From the NCBI GenBank assembly GCA_001794125.1, contig MGJF01000006.1, positions 1 through 44,354 on the forward strand: a DNA stretch of 44,354 nucleotides, read 5' to 3'. The first letter of the stretch is position 1, and every line of letters starts with the position of its first letter. Position numbers and translations under genes: made by a program. Below the pieces are notes generated by a model that was not told the DNA's origin, ran no database searches, and was given only the letters and a program-made list of their open reading frames with translations. The stretch is from Candidatus Yanofskybacteria bacterium RIFCSPHIGHO2_01_FULL_43_32. GTDB taxonomy: Bacteria > Patescibacteriota > Minisyncoccia > 2-02-FULL-40-12 > GWA2-44-9. Shown here in pieces: positions 38,002-44,354 of the stretch.

Positions 38002-38877
38002 ATGTTCCGGATGCTTAAACTATTAAGCGGTGTCTTTCTTTTAATTCCTTTCGTTGTTTTCGCTTATCAGAATCCCGGCATTCCAACCGGTTTTGTTAAT
38101 GATTTTGCGGAGATGCTCACGGCAGAGCAAAGGCAATCGTTAGAAAAGAAGATTAATGATTTTGAAAAAACTACCGGCAACGAGCTGTCGGTGGTTACCG
38201 TTTCCGGTCTTGGCGGAGACACTATTGAAAATTTTGCGGTAAAGCTTTTCGAGGACTGGGGAATCGGAAAGAAGAATAAGGACAATGGTGTTCTGCTTCT
38301 TATCGCTCGCGATGAAAGACAGTTCAGGATTGAAGTCGGGTATGGTTTGGAAGGAGCCCTTACCGACGCCCGAAGTTTTTGGATAACCCAAAACATTTTG
38401 AGACCCGCTTTTCAGAAAGGAGATTATTACGGAGGCATCAGCGACGGAGTGGGCAGTATCATCTCAATAACAAAAGGAGAATTCAAGCCGGATACAAACT
38501 CAACCGGCAACGGCAAATTCAATGTTAATTCTGTTTTCTTGCTTCTTTGGGTGTTGTGGATATTTTTTGTGTGGATAGGAAGTATTTTGGCCCGTTCCAA
38601 ATCTTGGTGGGGCGGGGGAATTGCCGGCGGAGTAATCGCTTTGATTGTCGGCCTTGTTTTTACCTCGGTATCGGGTTTTGTTTCGGCTTTAATTTTAATA
38701 CCTTTGGGCCTCTGGCTCGATTATACTGTTTCCAGAAGATATACTGTCATTAAAGAAGCCAGCCAGCCGTTACCTTGGTGGATAGGAGGCCGGGGCGGTT
38801 CGGGATTCGGCGGCGGAGGATTCGGCGGTTTCGGAGGCGGCCGTTCCGGCGGAGGCGGTTCATCCGGAAGCTGGTAA
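38002..38877 (+). CDS. TPM-domain (YgcG-like) membrane protein with Gly-rich tail
   Basis: Signal sequence (residues 4-21), TPM domain from NDFAEMLTAEQRQSLEKKINDFEKTTGNELSVVTV to GYGLEGALTDARS, then hydrophobic helices near 176-197, 205-222 and 225-245. The tail is Gly/Ser-rich (GGRGGSGFGGGG...) and ends in GSW. The TPM fold is linked to weak phosphatase activity and photosystem repair in plants; in bacteria, function is unknown. Paired with lemA. A start at Met4 (38011) is equally possible. Confidence 0.9.
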   Translation: MFRMLKLLSGVFLLIPFVVFAYQNPGIPTGFVNDFAEMLTAEQRQSLEKKINDFEKTTGNELSVVTVSGLGGDTIENFAVKLFEDWGIGKKNKDNGVLLLIARDERQFRIEVGYGLEGALTDARSFWITQNILRPAFQKGDYYGGISDGVGSIISITKGEFKPDTNSTGNGKFNVNSVFLLLWVLWIFFVWIGSILARSKSWWGGGIAGGVIALIVGLVFTSVSGFVSALILIPLGLWLDYTVSRRYTVIKEASQPLPWWIGGRGGSGFGGGGFGGFGGGRSGGGGSSGSW

Positions 38878-38953
38878 TTTAACGGAACCGGCATGACAGA
38901 ACCGCTTGACAGGGTTTTGTTTACAAAAAATTTTATATCCGCCGCAACACATC

Positions 38954-39225
38954 AGACCCCACCTCAATAATATCTTTCTGACGCGTTGCGAGATGTTTAA
39001 TCAATCCCGCAAGGCGGGACGAGGAAGCTGTAGCTGTCGCTACTGCGACGAGGATAAACGAAGCGGGGTGATAAAATCTCCGCAACCCGAGGGGATACGG
39101 CCAATCTTGTCCATCACTCTGCGGCGCTCCTCCTCGGAGTAGAATAACTACACCTTCGTCGTCGCTTCTTGTGCTGACCAAGATTGACCAGTATCGCGGC
39201 GAAAGATATTATTGAGGTGGGGTCT
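38954..39225. repeat. 272-bp element with 25-bp perfect terminal inverted repeats
   Basis: Arms at 38954-38978 and 39201-39225 match exactly. Internal hairpins: TCCCGC/GCGGGA (39005-39019); overlapping alternatives GTAGC/GCTAC and GTCGC/GCGAC near 39030-39050; and a second-level stem CAATCTTG/CAAGATTG (about 39092-39187) that holds CTCC/GGAG and GTAG/CTAC hairpins. A reverse-strand frame spans part of it but shows no family features. It could be a miniature inverted-repeat element or a large RNA hairpin. Confidence 0.65.
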
Positions 39226-39257
39226 TAAGTTCTTTAAATTTAAATCAGGACACGGAC

Positions 39258-39746
39258 ATGAACCAAAAACATCTGCAGCGTCTCATTGGGGCGATGTATG
39301 CCGTTCAGGATTTTCCCGTTCTTGATGCATACGGCAGCAAAATTTTTGGAAGACCTGTCCGGGGAACATGGAAACTATTCCGGCACATCGTCAGAACCGC
39401 GGTTGCCGATGTCTGGCAATGGAGTTCTTGTAAAGAATTGGCAAGCTACCCAAAAGAAGCGGAGGTTCCCGTTTTTGAAGAATTTGCCACTCTCATGCTC
39501 CATGAAGCAACGCACGGCTGGTGTTATTTCCTGAAAAACGATCCGTCGCCGCAGGATTATCCGACCGGCATTGATGAGGAGCGGGTTTGTTGGGATGTCA
39601 GTAAGCTGGCATGCGAAATGCTTGGCATCCCTTATCAGAAGGAGCTGGCTGACCTGTCTTATCAATTCTATCATTCCATGCGGGCCGGCGACACGGAAGA
39701 GGTTGAAAGTATTTTGGAAAAATTGCCGTCCCACCTCCGGTCATAG
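39258..39746 (+). CDS. Hypothetical protein with a HEATH (HExxH) motif
   Basis: 162 residues, soluble, no signal. The motif HEATH at residues 82-86 in FATLMLHEATHGWCYF has the HExxH layout of zinc metalloproteases; Glu107 or Glu108 in GIDEERVCWDVSKLACEML could be the third ligand, giving a gluzincin-like pattern. No better-defined family is recognised. A catalytic role is an inference, since HExxH can occur by chance, although the context (hydrophobic helix, downstream Glu) is favourable. The gene sits between the inverted-repeat element and a terminator, so it may be an accessory gene. Confidence 0.65.
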   Translation: MNQKHLQRLIGAMYAVQDFPVLDAYGSKIFGRPVRGTWKLFRHIVRTAVADVWQWSSCKELASYPKEAEVPVFEEFATLMLHEATHGWCYFLKNDPSPQDYPTGIDEERVCWDVSKLACEMLGIPYQKELADLSYQFYHSMRAGDTEEVESILEKLPSHLRS

Positions 39747-39799
39747 GATGGGATTATTGTCTTATTTTACCAAACCCGGCGGCGGTTTCCGGCCGTAAT

Positions 39800-39827
39800 A
39801 AAATCCTCTTAAGGGGATTTTATTTTT
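39800..39827 (+). terminator. Intrinsic terminator
   Basis: AAAATCC (39800-39806) pairs with GGATTTT (39815-39821), followed by ATTTTT. Confidence 0.75.
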
Positions 39828-39902
39828 GTAAATTCCATGTTGGCCGCAGAATCATCACTTGCGCCCATTCTTTGTTTTTATTAGAATGTAGTTAATAATT
39901 AC

Positions 39903-40154
39903 ATGAAACACATCAGTGAATTTATCGATAAACATGTTGACTTTAATTTTGCTTTGGCAATTATCGCGATTTTGGGAACCGCAGGATCTTTATACCTGCA
40001 ATTCAGCGAGGCCAATACTGAATTTGATACTCTCAACGCTTCAATGCATACTGTAATCAGGGGTCAGGAAAGAGGGGTTTTGAGGGAAAACGCATCCATC
40101 AATAACGAACTTGATGAACTGGGAAAATCATTGGACATGTTGATTTTAAAATAA
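39903..40154 (+). CDS. Small single-pass membrane protein
   Basis: 83 residues: an amphipathic N-terminus, a membrane helix (14-32, FNFALAIIAILGTAGSLYL), then a coiled-coil-like segment rich in Asn, Glu and Leu (about 36-83). Family not recognised. It is followed after 21 nt by a secreted coiled-coil protein gene and may belong to the same three-gene group up to 41247. Confidence 0.6.
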   Translation: MKHISEFIDKHVDFNFALAIIAILGTAGSLYLQFSEANTEFDTLNASMHTVIRGQERGVLRENASINNELDELGKSLDMLILK

Positions 40155-40175
40155 AAATAGTTGATGATTAGAAAC

Positions 40176-40973
40176 ATGAATAAGCTCATTATTTCTTCGA
40201 TATTGGCCGGCGTTTTGTTTGTCGGTTCTTTGGCTTTGGCTGAAGACAATGTCCCCATAGCAACAAATGTTCCCAAGTCGTCATCCGTGAGAGCCAAAAT
40301 GCAGGAACAAAAAGACCGGCTCAAACAGGAAGTTAAAAACGCAAGAACCCAGCTTAAAAACACGACAGAGGCCGTGAGGGAAGATATTAAAAAAAGCAGA
40401 GAAGAATTTAACGATTCGGTCAAAGCAAAAAGAGCGGAATTGGACGACAAAATAAAGGTTAAAAGAGAAGAGCTTAAAACTCGCCTGCAAAAAATAAAAG
40501 ATGAGCGAAAAAAGCAAACCGTAGAAAACATTGACCGGCGGATGGATGCTTTAAATGATAAAATAGTGCGGCACCTTTCCGGTGTGCTGGACAAACTCGG
40601 AGAAATGCTGGTTAGGATAAGCGAAAGAGCCGATAAAGCGTCTGTCGAAAGAGGACTTGATGTTTCGGCGGTTCGTTCGGCGATAGATAAGGCCAATACC
40701 GCCATTGCTTCTGCCCGTTCAGCCGTAGAAACCCAATCCGGAAAAACATATACAATTAATATTACCGTCGAAAACGCTTTGAAAGCTGATGTCGGCAAAG
40801 CCCGCCAAGCTCTCGGCGCCGATTTGGCTAAAGCAAGAGATGCGGTTAAAAACGCCCATTCAGCGGTCAAAGACGCGGCAGTGGCATTGGCTCAGCTTGT
40901 CGTGAAACCGAAGGTTTCACCATCGCCGTCTGTATCGCCCTTGGTTTCACCGACTCCGACCCCAACTCAATAG
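40176..40973 (+). CDS. Secreted coiled-coil protein with Pro/Ser C-terminus
   Basis: A signal peptide (MNKLIISSILAGVLFVGSLALAED) is followed by a long Lys/Glu/Arg coiled coil (about residues 25-130), then a second helical region rich in Ala and Val with SAVETQSGKTYTINITVENALKADVGKARQALGADL. The tail is repetitive SPSPSVSPLVSPTPTPTQ. The pattern is common among CPR exported proteins, but no family is recognised. The ATG at 40176 is chosen because it starts the signal peptide; earlier in-frame starts (TTG 40161, ATG 40164) would add six charged or polar residues. Confidence 0.7.
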   Translation: MNKLIISSILAGVLFVGSLALAEDNVPIATNVPKSSSVRAKMQEQKDRLKQEVKNARTQLKNTTEAVREDIKKSREEFNDSVKAKRAELDDKIKVKREELKTRLQKIKDERKKQTVENIDRRMDALNDKIVRHLSGVLDKLGEMLVRISERADKASVERGLDVSAVRSAIDKANTAIASARSAVETQSGKTYTINITVENALKADVGKARQALGADLAKARDAVKNAHSAVKDAAVALAQLVVKPKVSPSPSVSPLVSPTPTPTQ

Positions 40974-40992
40974 ATTTTTAAATTAAACAAAC

Positions 40993-41247
40993 ATGGAAAA
41001 CACGCAAAACAATATGGCGAGCTATCCTTCGGGAGATAATAAAAAAACAGTTTTAATTACTGTTATAGTTGGAGCAGTGGTATTGGGCGCTTTAGTGTGG
41101 TGGATTAAGCAGGTTCCACAACAAGCTCAAACAAGTCCGACGCCTGATGCCGAAACTGCCGCAATTAATCAGGATATTAACAGTATTGACGTGGGAGATT
41201 TGAATTCTGAATTTAATTCGATAGACCAAGAATTGCAGGGACTTTAA
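40993..41247 (+). CDS. Small single-pass membrane protein with acidic tail
   Basis: 84 residues: a hydrophilic N-terminus, a membrane helix (19-39, TVLITVIVGAVVLGALVWWIK), a Pro/Thr linker and an acidic, Asp/Asn/Glu-rich tail with the doublet INSIDVGDLNSEFNSIDQEL. Family not recognised. It follows the coiled-coil gene by 19 nt and is ended by a strong terminator. Confidence 0.65.
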   Translation: MENTQNNMASYPSGDNKKTVLITVIVGAVVLGALVWWIKQVPQQAQTSPTPDAETAAINQDINSIDVGDLNSEFNSIDQELQGL

Positions 41248-41260
41248 GATTAAAATGATG

Positions 41261-41286
41261 AGGCGCCGTCCTTTGGACGGCGCCTT
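41261..41286. terminator. Strong bidirectional terminator
   Basis: AGGCGCCGTCC (41261-41271) pairs perfectly with its complement around TTT, followed by TTTT on the + strand. It also lies downstream of the reverse-strand small gene ending at 41305. Confidence 0.88.
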
Positions 41287-41304
41287 TTGCGTCGGATCGA
41301 CCGG

Positions 41305-41493
41305 TCAGAACCAGCCGTGTATCCGACACTCGGCCAGTGGATCGAAGAGTCCTCGCCGGCGAGTGTGCGTGTTGTCTCTGCAGTTAGGGCACAATGGATA
41401 CATGCGCATGTCATATTTGGCAATAATTGCCAAAATGAACAGGCATGCCAACGAGAACGTGAGATACTCGATAACGAATTTAATGAACTCCAT
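41305..41493 (-). CDS. Small membrane protein with CPNC motif, 62 residues
   Basis: Reverse-strand gene with unusually clear signals: TTGACT-17 nt-TATAAT, then AGGAGG 5 nt before the ATG at 41493. The product has an N-terminal hydrophobic helix (about 3-25, FIKFVIEYLTFSLACLFILAIIA) and a basic C-terminal part with CPNC and a later Cys, possibly metal-binding. No family recognised. Codons in the second half are richer in G/C than the surroundings. An in-frame GTG six bases upstream is less likely given the ribosome-site spacing. Confidence 0.65.
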   Translation of the reverse strand: MEFIKFVIEYLTFSLACLFILAIIAKYDMRMYPLCPNCRDNTHTRRRGLFDPLAECRIHGWF

Positions 41494-41510
41494 CCCCACC
41501 TCCTTTTGGT

Positions 41511-41539
41511 ATTATATACCTAAAATACCAAAAAGTCAA
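41511..41539 (-). promoter_or_regulatory. Consensus promoter with overlapping inverted repeat
   Basis: TTGACT (41539-41534), a 17-nt spacer and TATAAT (41516-41511). GGTAT-ATA-ATACC spans the -10 as an inverted repeat and could be an operator. Confidence 0.75.
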
Positions 41540-41589
41540 GTTTCCGTTGAAGTCTTTTTTGATTTGAAAAAAACTGATAATCTAAGGGA

Positions 41590-42057
41590 ATGGCCATTAA
41601 GCCTAAAAAAGCCATAAAACCCAACAGACCGTCCTGGGACGAATATTTTCTTGAAATAGCAAAAGTAGTTGCCCAGCGTTCGACTTGCGACCGCGCCAAT
41701 GTCGGAGCGGTGATCGCAAGAAACAAGGTAATTTTATCCACCGGATATAACGGCGCCCCGCGAGGTTTGCCCCACTGCGATGATGTTGGCCATGAGATTG
41801 TTGACGGCCATTGCGTAAGAACTATTCATGCTGAAGCAAATGCCATCGCTCAAGCGGCCCGCAATGGAGCGGCCATTGAAGGGGCAACCATATATCTGAC
41901 GATCTCTCCCTGCTATGACTGTTTTAAGATGATGATTAACGGAGGCATAAAAGAAGTGATTTACAAAGAATTTTATATGTCCCGCTACGGTCTTTCCAAA
42001 GCGGTTTTAGATTTATCCAAAAAAACCGGAGTTAAGATTACAGCATATAAAAAATGA
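41590..42057 (+). CDS. dCMP deaminase family protein (ComEB-like)
   Basis: Zinc deaminase that converts dCMP to dUMP, feeding thymidylate synthesis. The motif HAEANAIAQAA (zinc His and catalytic Glu) is near residue 80, and SPCYDCFKMMINGGIKEVIY gives the PCxxC zinc cysteines near 107-110. DRANVGAVIARNKVILSTGYNGAPRG near 34 and GHCVRTIHAE are also typical. 155 residues, the usual length. The start ATG at 41590 is near a GATAAT box. It overlaps the next gene by 4 nt. Confidence 0.93.
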   Translation: MAIKPKKAIKPNRPSWDEYFLEIAKVVAQRSTCDRANVGAVIARNKVILSTGYNGAPRGLPHCDDVGHEIVDGHCVRTIHAEANAIAQAARNGAAIEGATIYLTISPCYDCFKMMINGGIKEVIYKEFYMSRYGLSKAVLDLSKKTGVKITAYKK

Positions 42058-42371
42058 TCATAGATGATTTTAAGAAAGTTGAATTGAAGATTGCTAATGT
42101 GATTTCGGCCGAGAGAGTGGAAGGTTCGGAGAAACTTCTTAAATTAGAAGTTGGTCTTGGAGAAGAAAAACGCCAGATAATCGCCGGTATAGGCAAGGTC
42201 TATGAACCGGAAACCTTAATCGGCAAACAAATAGTCGTTGTTGCCAATCTTGAACCCCGCTTTTTGATGGGACTTGAAAGCCGGGGCATGGTTTTGGCCG
42301 CAAATGCCGAATCTGGTCCGGTGCTTCTGGTTCCCGACAGAGAAATTGTTCCCGGTACGGAAATAAGGTAA
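42054..42371 (+). CDS. Stand-alone tRNA-binding domain protein (Trbp111/MetG C-terminal type)
   Basis: A 105-residue OB-fold protein like the C-terminal domain of methionyl-tRNA synthetase or Trbp111. The signature is DDFKKVELKIANVISAERVEGSEKLLKLEVGLGEEKRQIIAGIGKVYEPE near the N-terminus and VVVANLEPRFLMGLESRGMVLAA in the middle. Such proteins bind tRNA without strong sequence preference, or act as chaperones (CsaA). It starts at an ATGA overlap with the deaminase gene. metG is not in the window, so whether it completes a truncated MetRS cannot be seen. Confidence 0.9.
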   Translation: MIIDDFKKVELKIANVISAERVEGSEKLLKLEVGLGEEKRQIIAGIGKVYEPETLIGKQIVVVANLEPRFLMGLESRGMVLAANAESGPVLLVPDREIVPGTEIR

Positions 42372-42383
42372 AATTTATTTAAC

Positions 42384-43364
42384 ATGTCAGACCAAATCAA
42401 CAAAAATTTACCTCGCGACGTTTTTCTTTATTTGCTGTCCATTATTACCTTAGTCGCCAGCACGATCAGTTTTGGGGTGTTGGTTTTTCAATATATAAAT
42501 ATTTATTTCCCGGATATCATTTATGATTATTATGTATCCGCCTCCTCATATTTTTCTCCTATCAGACAATCTTTGGCGACCCTGATAGTTATTTTCCCGG
42601 TTTACTTTTTTGTTTTAAGATTTCTCGCCAAAGACGTTGATGAAAATCCGGAGAAGAGGGATTTGAAGATAAGAAAATGGCTTTTGTATTTCACGGTTTT
42701 TGTGGCGGCCTTGGTTATAATAGGGGATCTGGTTGCTTTAATAAATACTTATCTGAACGGAGAATTGACCACGCGGTTTATATTAAAAGTTTTGACGATA
42801 TTCTTTATAGCCGGTTCCGTATTTTCCTATTATTTTTCTGAATTACGGGAATTGAGGACTAAAGGCAAAAAGAGTTTGAACTGGATAAGTGTATATAAAT
42901 GGGTCGTGGTTGCCGTAGTAATTTTAGCCGTCGGGTTCGGATTTTACGTTGCTGGCTCGCCGGCGAACCAGAGGATGATTAGATTTGATGAAAGAAGGGT
43001 TAACGACCTTTCGGCGCTCCAGAACCAGATTATTAATTATTGGCAAAAGAAGAATGAATTGCCGCAGAATCTTAGCCAAATGGCAAACGATATTTTGGGG
43101 ATAGTGATTCCGGGAGACCCCAAGACAGGCACGCCTTACGAATATAGGGTTCTGGGTAATTTAAAATTTGAGCTTTGCGCCACATTTGAAAATTCAAACC
43201 TTGATCAAAAAGCCGCTGGACCAAAAACCGCTCTCAGAGAACAGTTGATATATCCATATTCCGGAGGCGAAATGCAGACATGGCAGCACAATGCCGAAAG
43301 AACGTGTTTTAACAGGACTATAGACCCAGACCTCTTTAAGGTTGAAATTTCCAAACCTCTTTGA
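42384..43364 (+). CDS. Membrane protein with DUF5671-like N-terminus
   Basis: 326 residues. The N-terminal half, LPRDVFLYLLSIITLVASTISFGVLVFQYIN, with helices near 12-38, 58-78, 93-113, 125-148 and 167-187, resembles the DUF5671 membrane domain common in CPR. The C-terminal part is extracytoplasmic, with RVNDLSALQNQIINYWQKKNELPQNLSQM and GIVIPGDPKTGTPYEYRVLGNLKFELCATF. This recalls the pilin/pseudopilin globular head seen in such proteins. Function is unknown. A TAAAAT box lies 9 nt before the ATG. Confidence 0.75.
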   Translation: MSDQINKNLPRDVFLYLLSIITLVASTISFGVLVFQYINIYFPDIIYDYYVSASSYFSPIRQSLATLIVIFPVYFFVLRFLAKDVDENPEKRDLKIRKWLLYFTVFVAALVIIGDLVALINTYLNGELTTRFILKVLTIFFIAGSVFSYYFSELRELRTKGKKSLNWISVYKWVVVAVVILAVGFGFYVAGSPANQRMIRFDERRVNDLSALQNQIINYWQKKNELPQNLSQMANDILGIVIPGDPKTGTPYEYRVLGNLKFELCATFENSNLDQKAAGPKTALREQLIYPYSGGEMQTWQHNAERTCFNRTIDPDLFKVEISKPL

Positions 43365-43386
43365 TAGAATTAAGGTCAGATAATTA

Positions 43387-43478
43387 ACCCATTTTATCAA
43401 TTTAGCGGAGCGGATTTTAGCCAAATCCGAGACGCGAGTCTGCAGATGTAGATGATTCTACTTCAAGGACGAGCAACA
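43387..43478 (+). repeat. Long direct repeat, copy 1
   Basis: 92 nt at 43387-43478 are identical to 44263-44354, where the window ends, so the true length may be greater. The two copies flank the FKBP gene at a spacing of 876 bp. Confidence 0.9.
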
Positions 43479-43603
43479 AAGGATTTGGTCTAAAATCAGC
43501 CCGCCCGCTGCGGGAAACAAGGAATAGACCGATTCCATTGTCTCTCCTCCTCAATATAGAACAATCTATATCTTCGTCGTCGTTCCTCGGACTCGGTCTA
43601 TTC
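43413..43603. repeat. Two tandem large hairpins before the FKBP gene
   Basis: First: GATTTTAGCCAAATCC (43413-43428) with 43481-43497 (one bulge), enclosing GAC/GTC and GTAGA/TCTAC hairpins. Second: GAATAGACCGA (43522-43532) with its exact complement (43593-43603), enclosing ATATAG/CTATAT. The 43365-43646 gap holds these and no gene. Confidence 0.65.
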
Positions 43604-43646
43604 TTTAGCTTCTAAAATGATAAAATGGATTAAATATCTGACCAAC

Positions 43647-44171
43647 ATGAATACAAAAACAGTTTTCGCGTTTACGTTAATAGTAATTTGTTTCGGTGTT
43701 GTGGCGTTTGTTTTTTACAGAAAAAGCAACGATGCCGACGATGTGTCAAAGCTTGGTTTAAATCCGGCGGCCAGCGCTACGCCGTTGCCGACCCCGACAC
43801 CGACACCTAAGGGTAATAATATAATAAAAATGGACAATGGATTAGAAATTCAAGACTTGAAAGTGGGCACCGGCCCGGAAGCCAAGGCGGGAGACACCAT
43901 ATCGGTAAATTATACCGGTTTTTTGGAAAACGGCACTGTCTTTGACGCATCTGTCAAACATGGCGGACCGGCGACTTTCCAAATCGGAGTCGGCCAGCTT
44001 ATCAAAGGCTGGGATATCGGTATTCCGGGGATGAAAGTTGGCGGCAAGCGCAAACTCATCGTACCCCCTTCGCTCGGCTATGGTTCTCAAAATGTGGGCA
44101 ACGGATTAATTCCTCCCAACTCAACGTTAACTTTTGAAGTTGAACTCTTGGCGATTCAGACGCCTAAATAG
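43647..44171 (+). CDS. FKBP-type peptidyl-prolyl isomerase, membrane-anchored
   Basis: Catalyses proline cis-trans isomerisation, probably outside the membrane. An N-terminal helix (residues 4-22, KTVFAFTLIVICFGVVAFVFY) anchors it, followed by a Pro/Thr linker (PLPTPTPTPTPK) and one FKBP domain from NGLEIQDLKVGTGPEAKAGDTISVNYTGFLENGTVFDAS to the end. Active-site positions Y, F and D (VNYTGF, FDAS), GWDIGIPGMKVGGKRKLIVPPSLGYG and the final LTFEVELL are typical. The ATG at 43647 is preferred because it starts the anchor; the frame is open to 43617. Flanked by the 92-nt direct repeats. Confidence 0.92.
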   Translation: MNTKTVFAFTLIVICFGVVAFVFYRKSNDADDVSKLGLNPAASATPLPTPTPTPKGNNIIKMDNGLEIQDLKVGTGPEAKAGDTISVNYTGFLENGTVFDASVKHGGPATFQIGVGQLIKGWDIGIPGMKVGGKRKLIVPPSLGYGSQNVGNGLIPPNSTLTFEVELLAIQTPK

Positions 44172-44226
44172 TTTTCTTGAACTTGGATTAGCTTATTTTT
44201 AAAAGTTATCTTTTATAATTTTTTGT

Positions 44227-44232
44227 TATAAT
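44227..44232 (+). promoter_or_regulatory. -10 box near the window end
   Basis: Perfect TATAAT with extended TG at 44224-44225. An ATG at 44239 follows after 6 nt, opening a frame of 30 codons (MEEWVRQYTHFINLAERI...) that runs into the direct repeat and stops at 44331. Confidence 0.4.
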
Positions 44233-44262
44233 TAAACAATGGAAGAATGGGTAAGACAATAT

Positions 44263-44354
44263 ACCCATTTTATCAATTTAGCGGAGCGGATTTTAGCCAA
44301 ATCCGAGACGCGAGTCTGCAGATGTAGATGATTCTACTTCAAGGACGAGCAACA
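44263..44354 (+). repeat. Long direct repeat, copy 2 (cut by the window end)
   Basis: Identical to 43387-43478. It replaces the continuation of a gene that appears to start at 44239, so it is either a real insertion or an assembly edge effect. Confidence 0.9.

Noticed and set aside
38933-39181. Reverse-strand frame of 82 codons across the inverted-repeat element
   Set aside because: It starts and ends within structured repeat DNA, has no ribosome site or promoter, and shows no family pattern.
24003-43603. Integron attC sites as explanation for the intergenic hairpins
   Set aside because: The paired AAC and GTT core sites are not at the arm ends, and no integrase gene is present.
1-44354. 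parS sites (TGTTTCACGTGAAACA) for ParB
   Set aside because: Only half-site-like sequence was seen (near 8439 in topA), not a palindrome.
1-44354. CRISPR array or cas genes
   Set aside because: No regularly spaced direct repeats or Cas-like proteins were found.
1-44354. Recoded TGA (glycine code of some CPR)
   Set aside because: Genes such as lepA end at TGA without read-through homology, and an RF2 with SPF is present.

Overview
The window looks like chromosomal DNA of a Patescibacteria (CPR) bacterium, probably of the Parcubacteria type. This is inferred from gene content and sequence style, not from a marker tree. Reasons: short lean genes, few Shine-Dalgarno sequences, a DUF4012 protein among glycosyltransferases, a GIY-YIG single-domain gene, LemA/TPM proteins, and short palindromic or tandem inserts inside conserved proteins (LPAGRQ in PGK, FAKASED in Rel, NWKLEIGN in TpiA). 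Genes end with TGA as well as TAA/TAG and an RF2-type release factor is present, so the standard bacterial code applies.

Layout. 1-2.7 kb: rpsP, a tsaC-like gene, an MTH1-like NUDIX gene, a PAP2 phosphatase, a small reverse-strand gene and tRNA-Leu. 2.7-5 kb: parA-parB, a large imperfect hairpin and a broken DinB-like gene. 5-9.9 kb, reverse strand: dprA, topA, rel. 10-16.7 kb: glycosyltransferase, galT-like, dedA, a GIY-YIG gene inside what looks like a small insertion at the tpiA start, tpiA, a self-contained lipoprotein cassette, a divergent pgk, a DHH phosphoesterase and rnhA. 16.7-17.1 kb, reverse strand: RNase P RNA. 17.2-28.4 kb: envelope polysaccharide genes (polyprenyl sugar-phosphate transferase, two GT1 enzymes, DUF4012), a P-loop kinase, murJ and lepA. 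28.4-35.3 kb: FtsB-like gene, tRNA-Gly, a secreted protein, tRNA-Thr, ftsH (reverse) and prfB-ftsE-ftsX. 35.3-44.4 kb: tRNA-Gln with a duplicated 3' end, small membrane proteins, a HTH protein, lemA and TPM, a HExxH protein, a coiled-coil secreted protein, dCMP deaminase, a tRNA-binding protein, a membrane protein and an FKBP.

The housekeeping genes cover translation, DNA topology and segregation, division (FtsB-like, FtsEX, MurJ, Rel, FtsH) and surface glycan assembly. Two glycolytic genes, tpiA and pgk, are separated by the lipoprotein cassette.

Most unusual are the intergenic regions. Nearly every long one holds a large nested inverted repeat. Two of them (24779-24965 and 28594-28871) share four conserved blocks in the same order around different but still self-complementary stems, which suggests an undescribed structured RNA or miniature element family. 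A GIY-YIG gene with 9-bp terminal inverted repeats sits next to a 10-codon relic of the tpiA start. At least nine genes have a -10 box ending 6-8 nt before the start codon, which points to leaderless mRNAs as a common expression mode.
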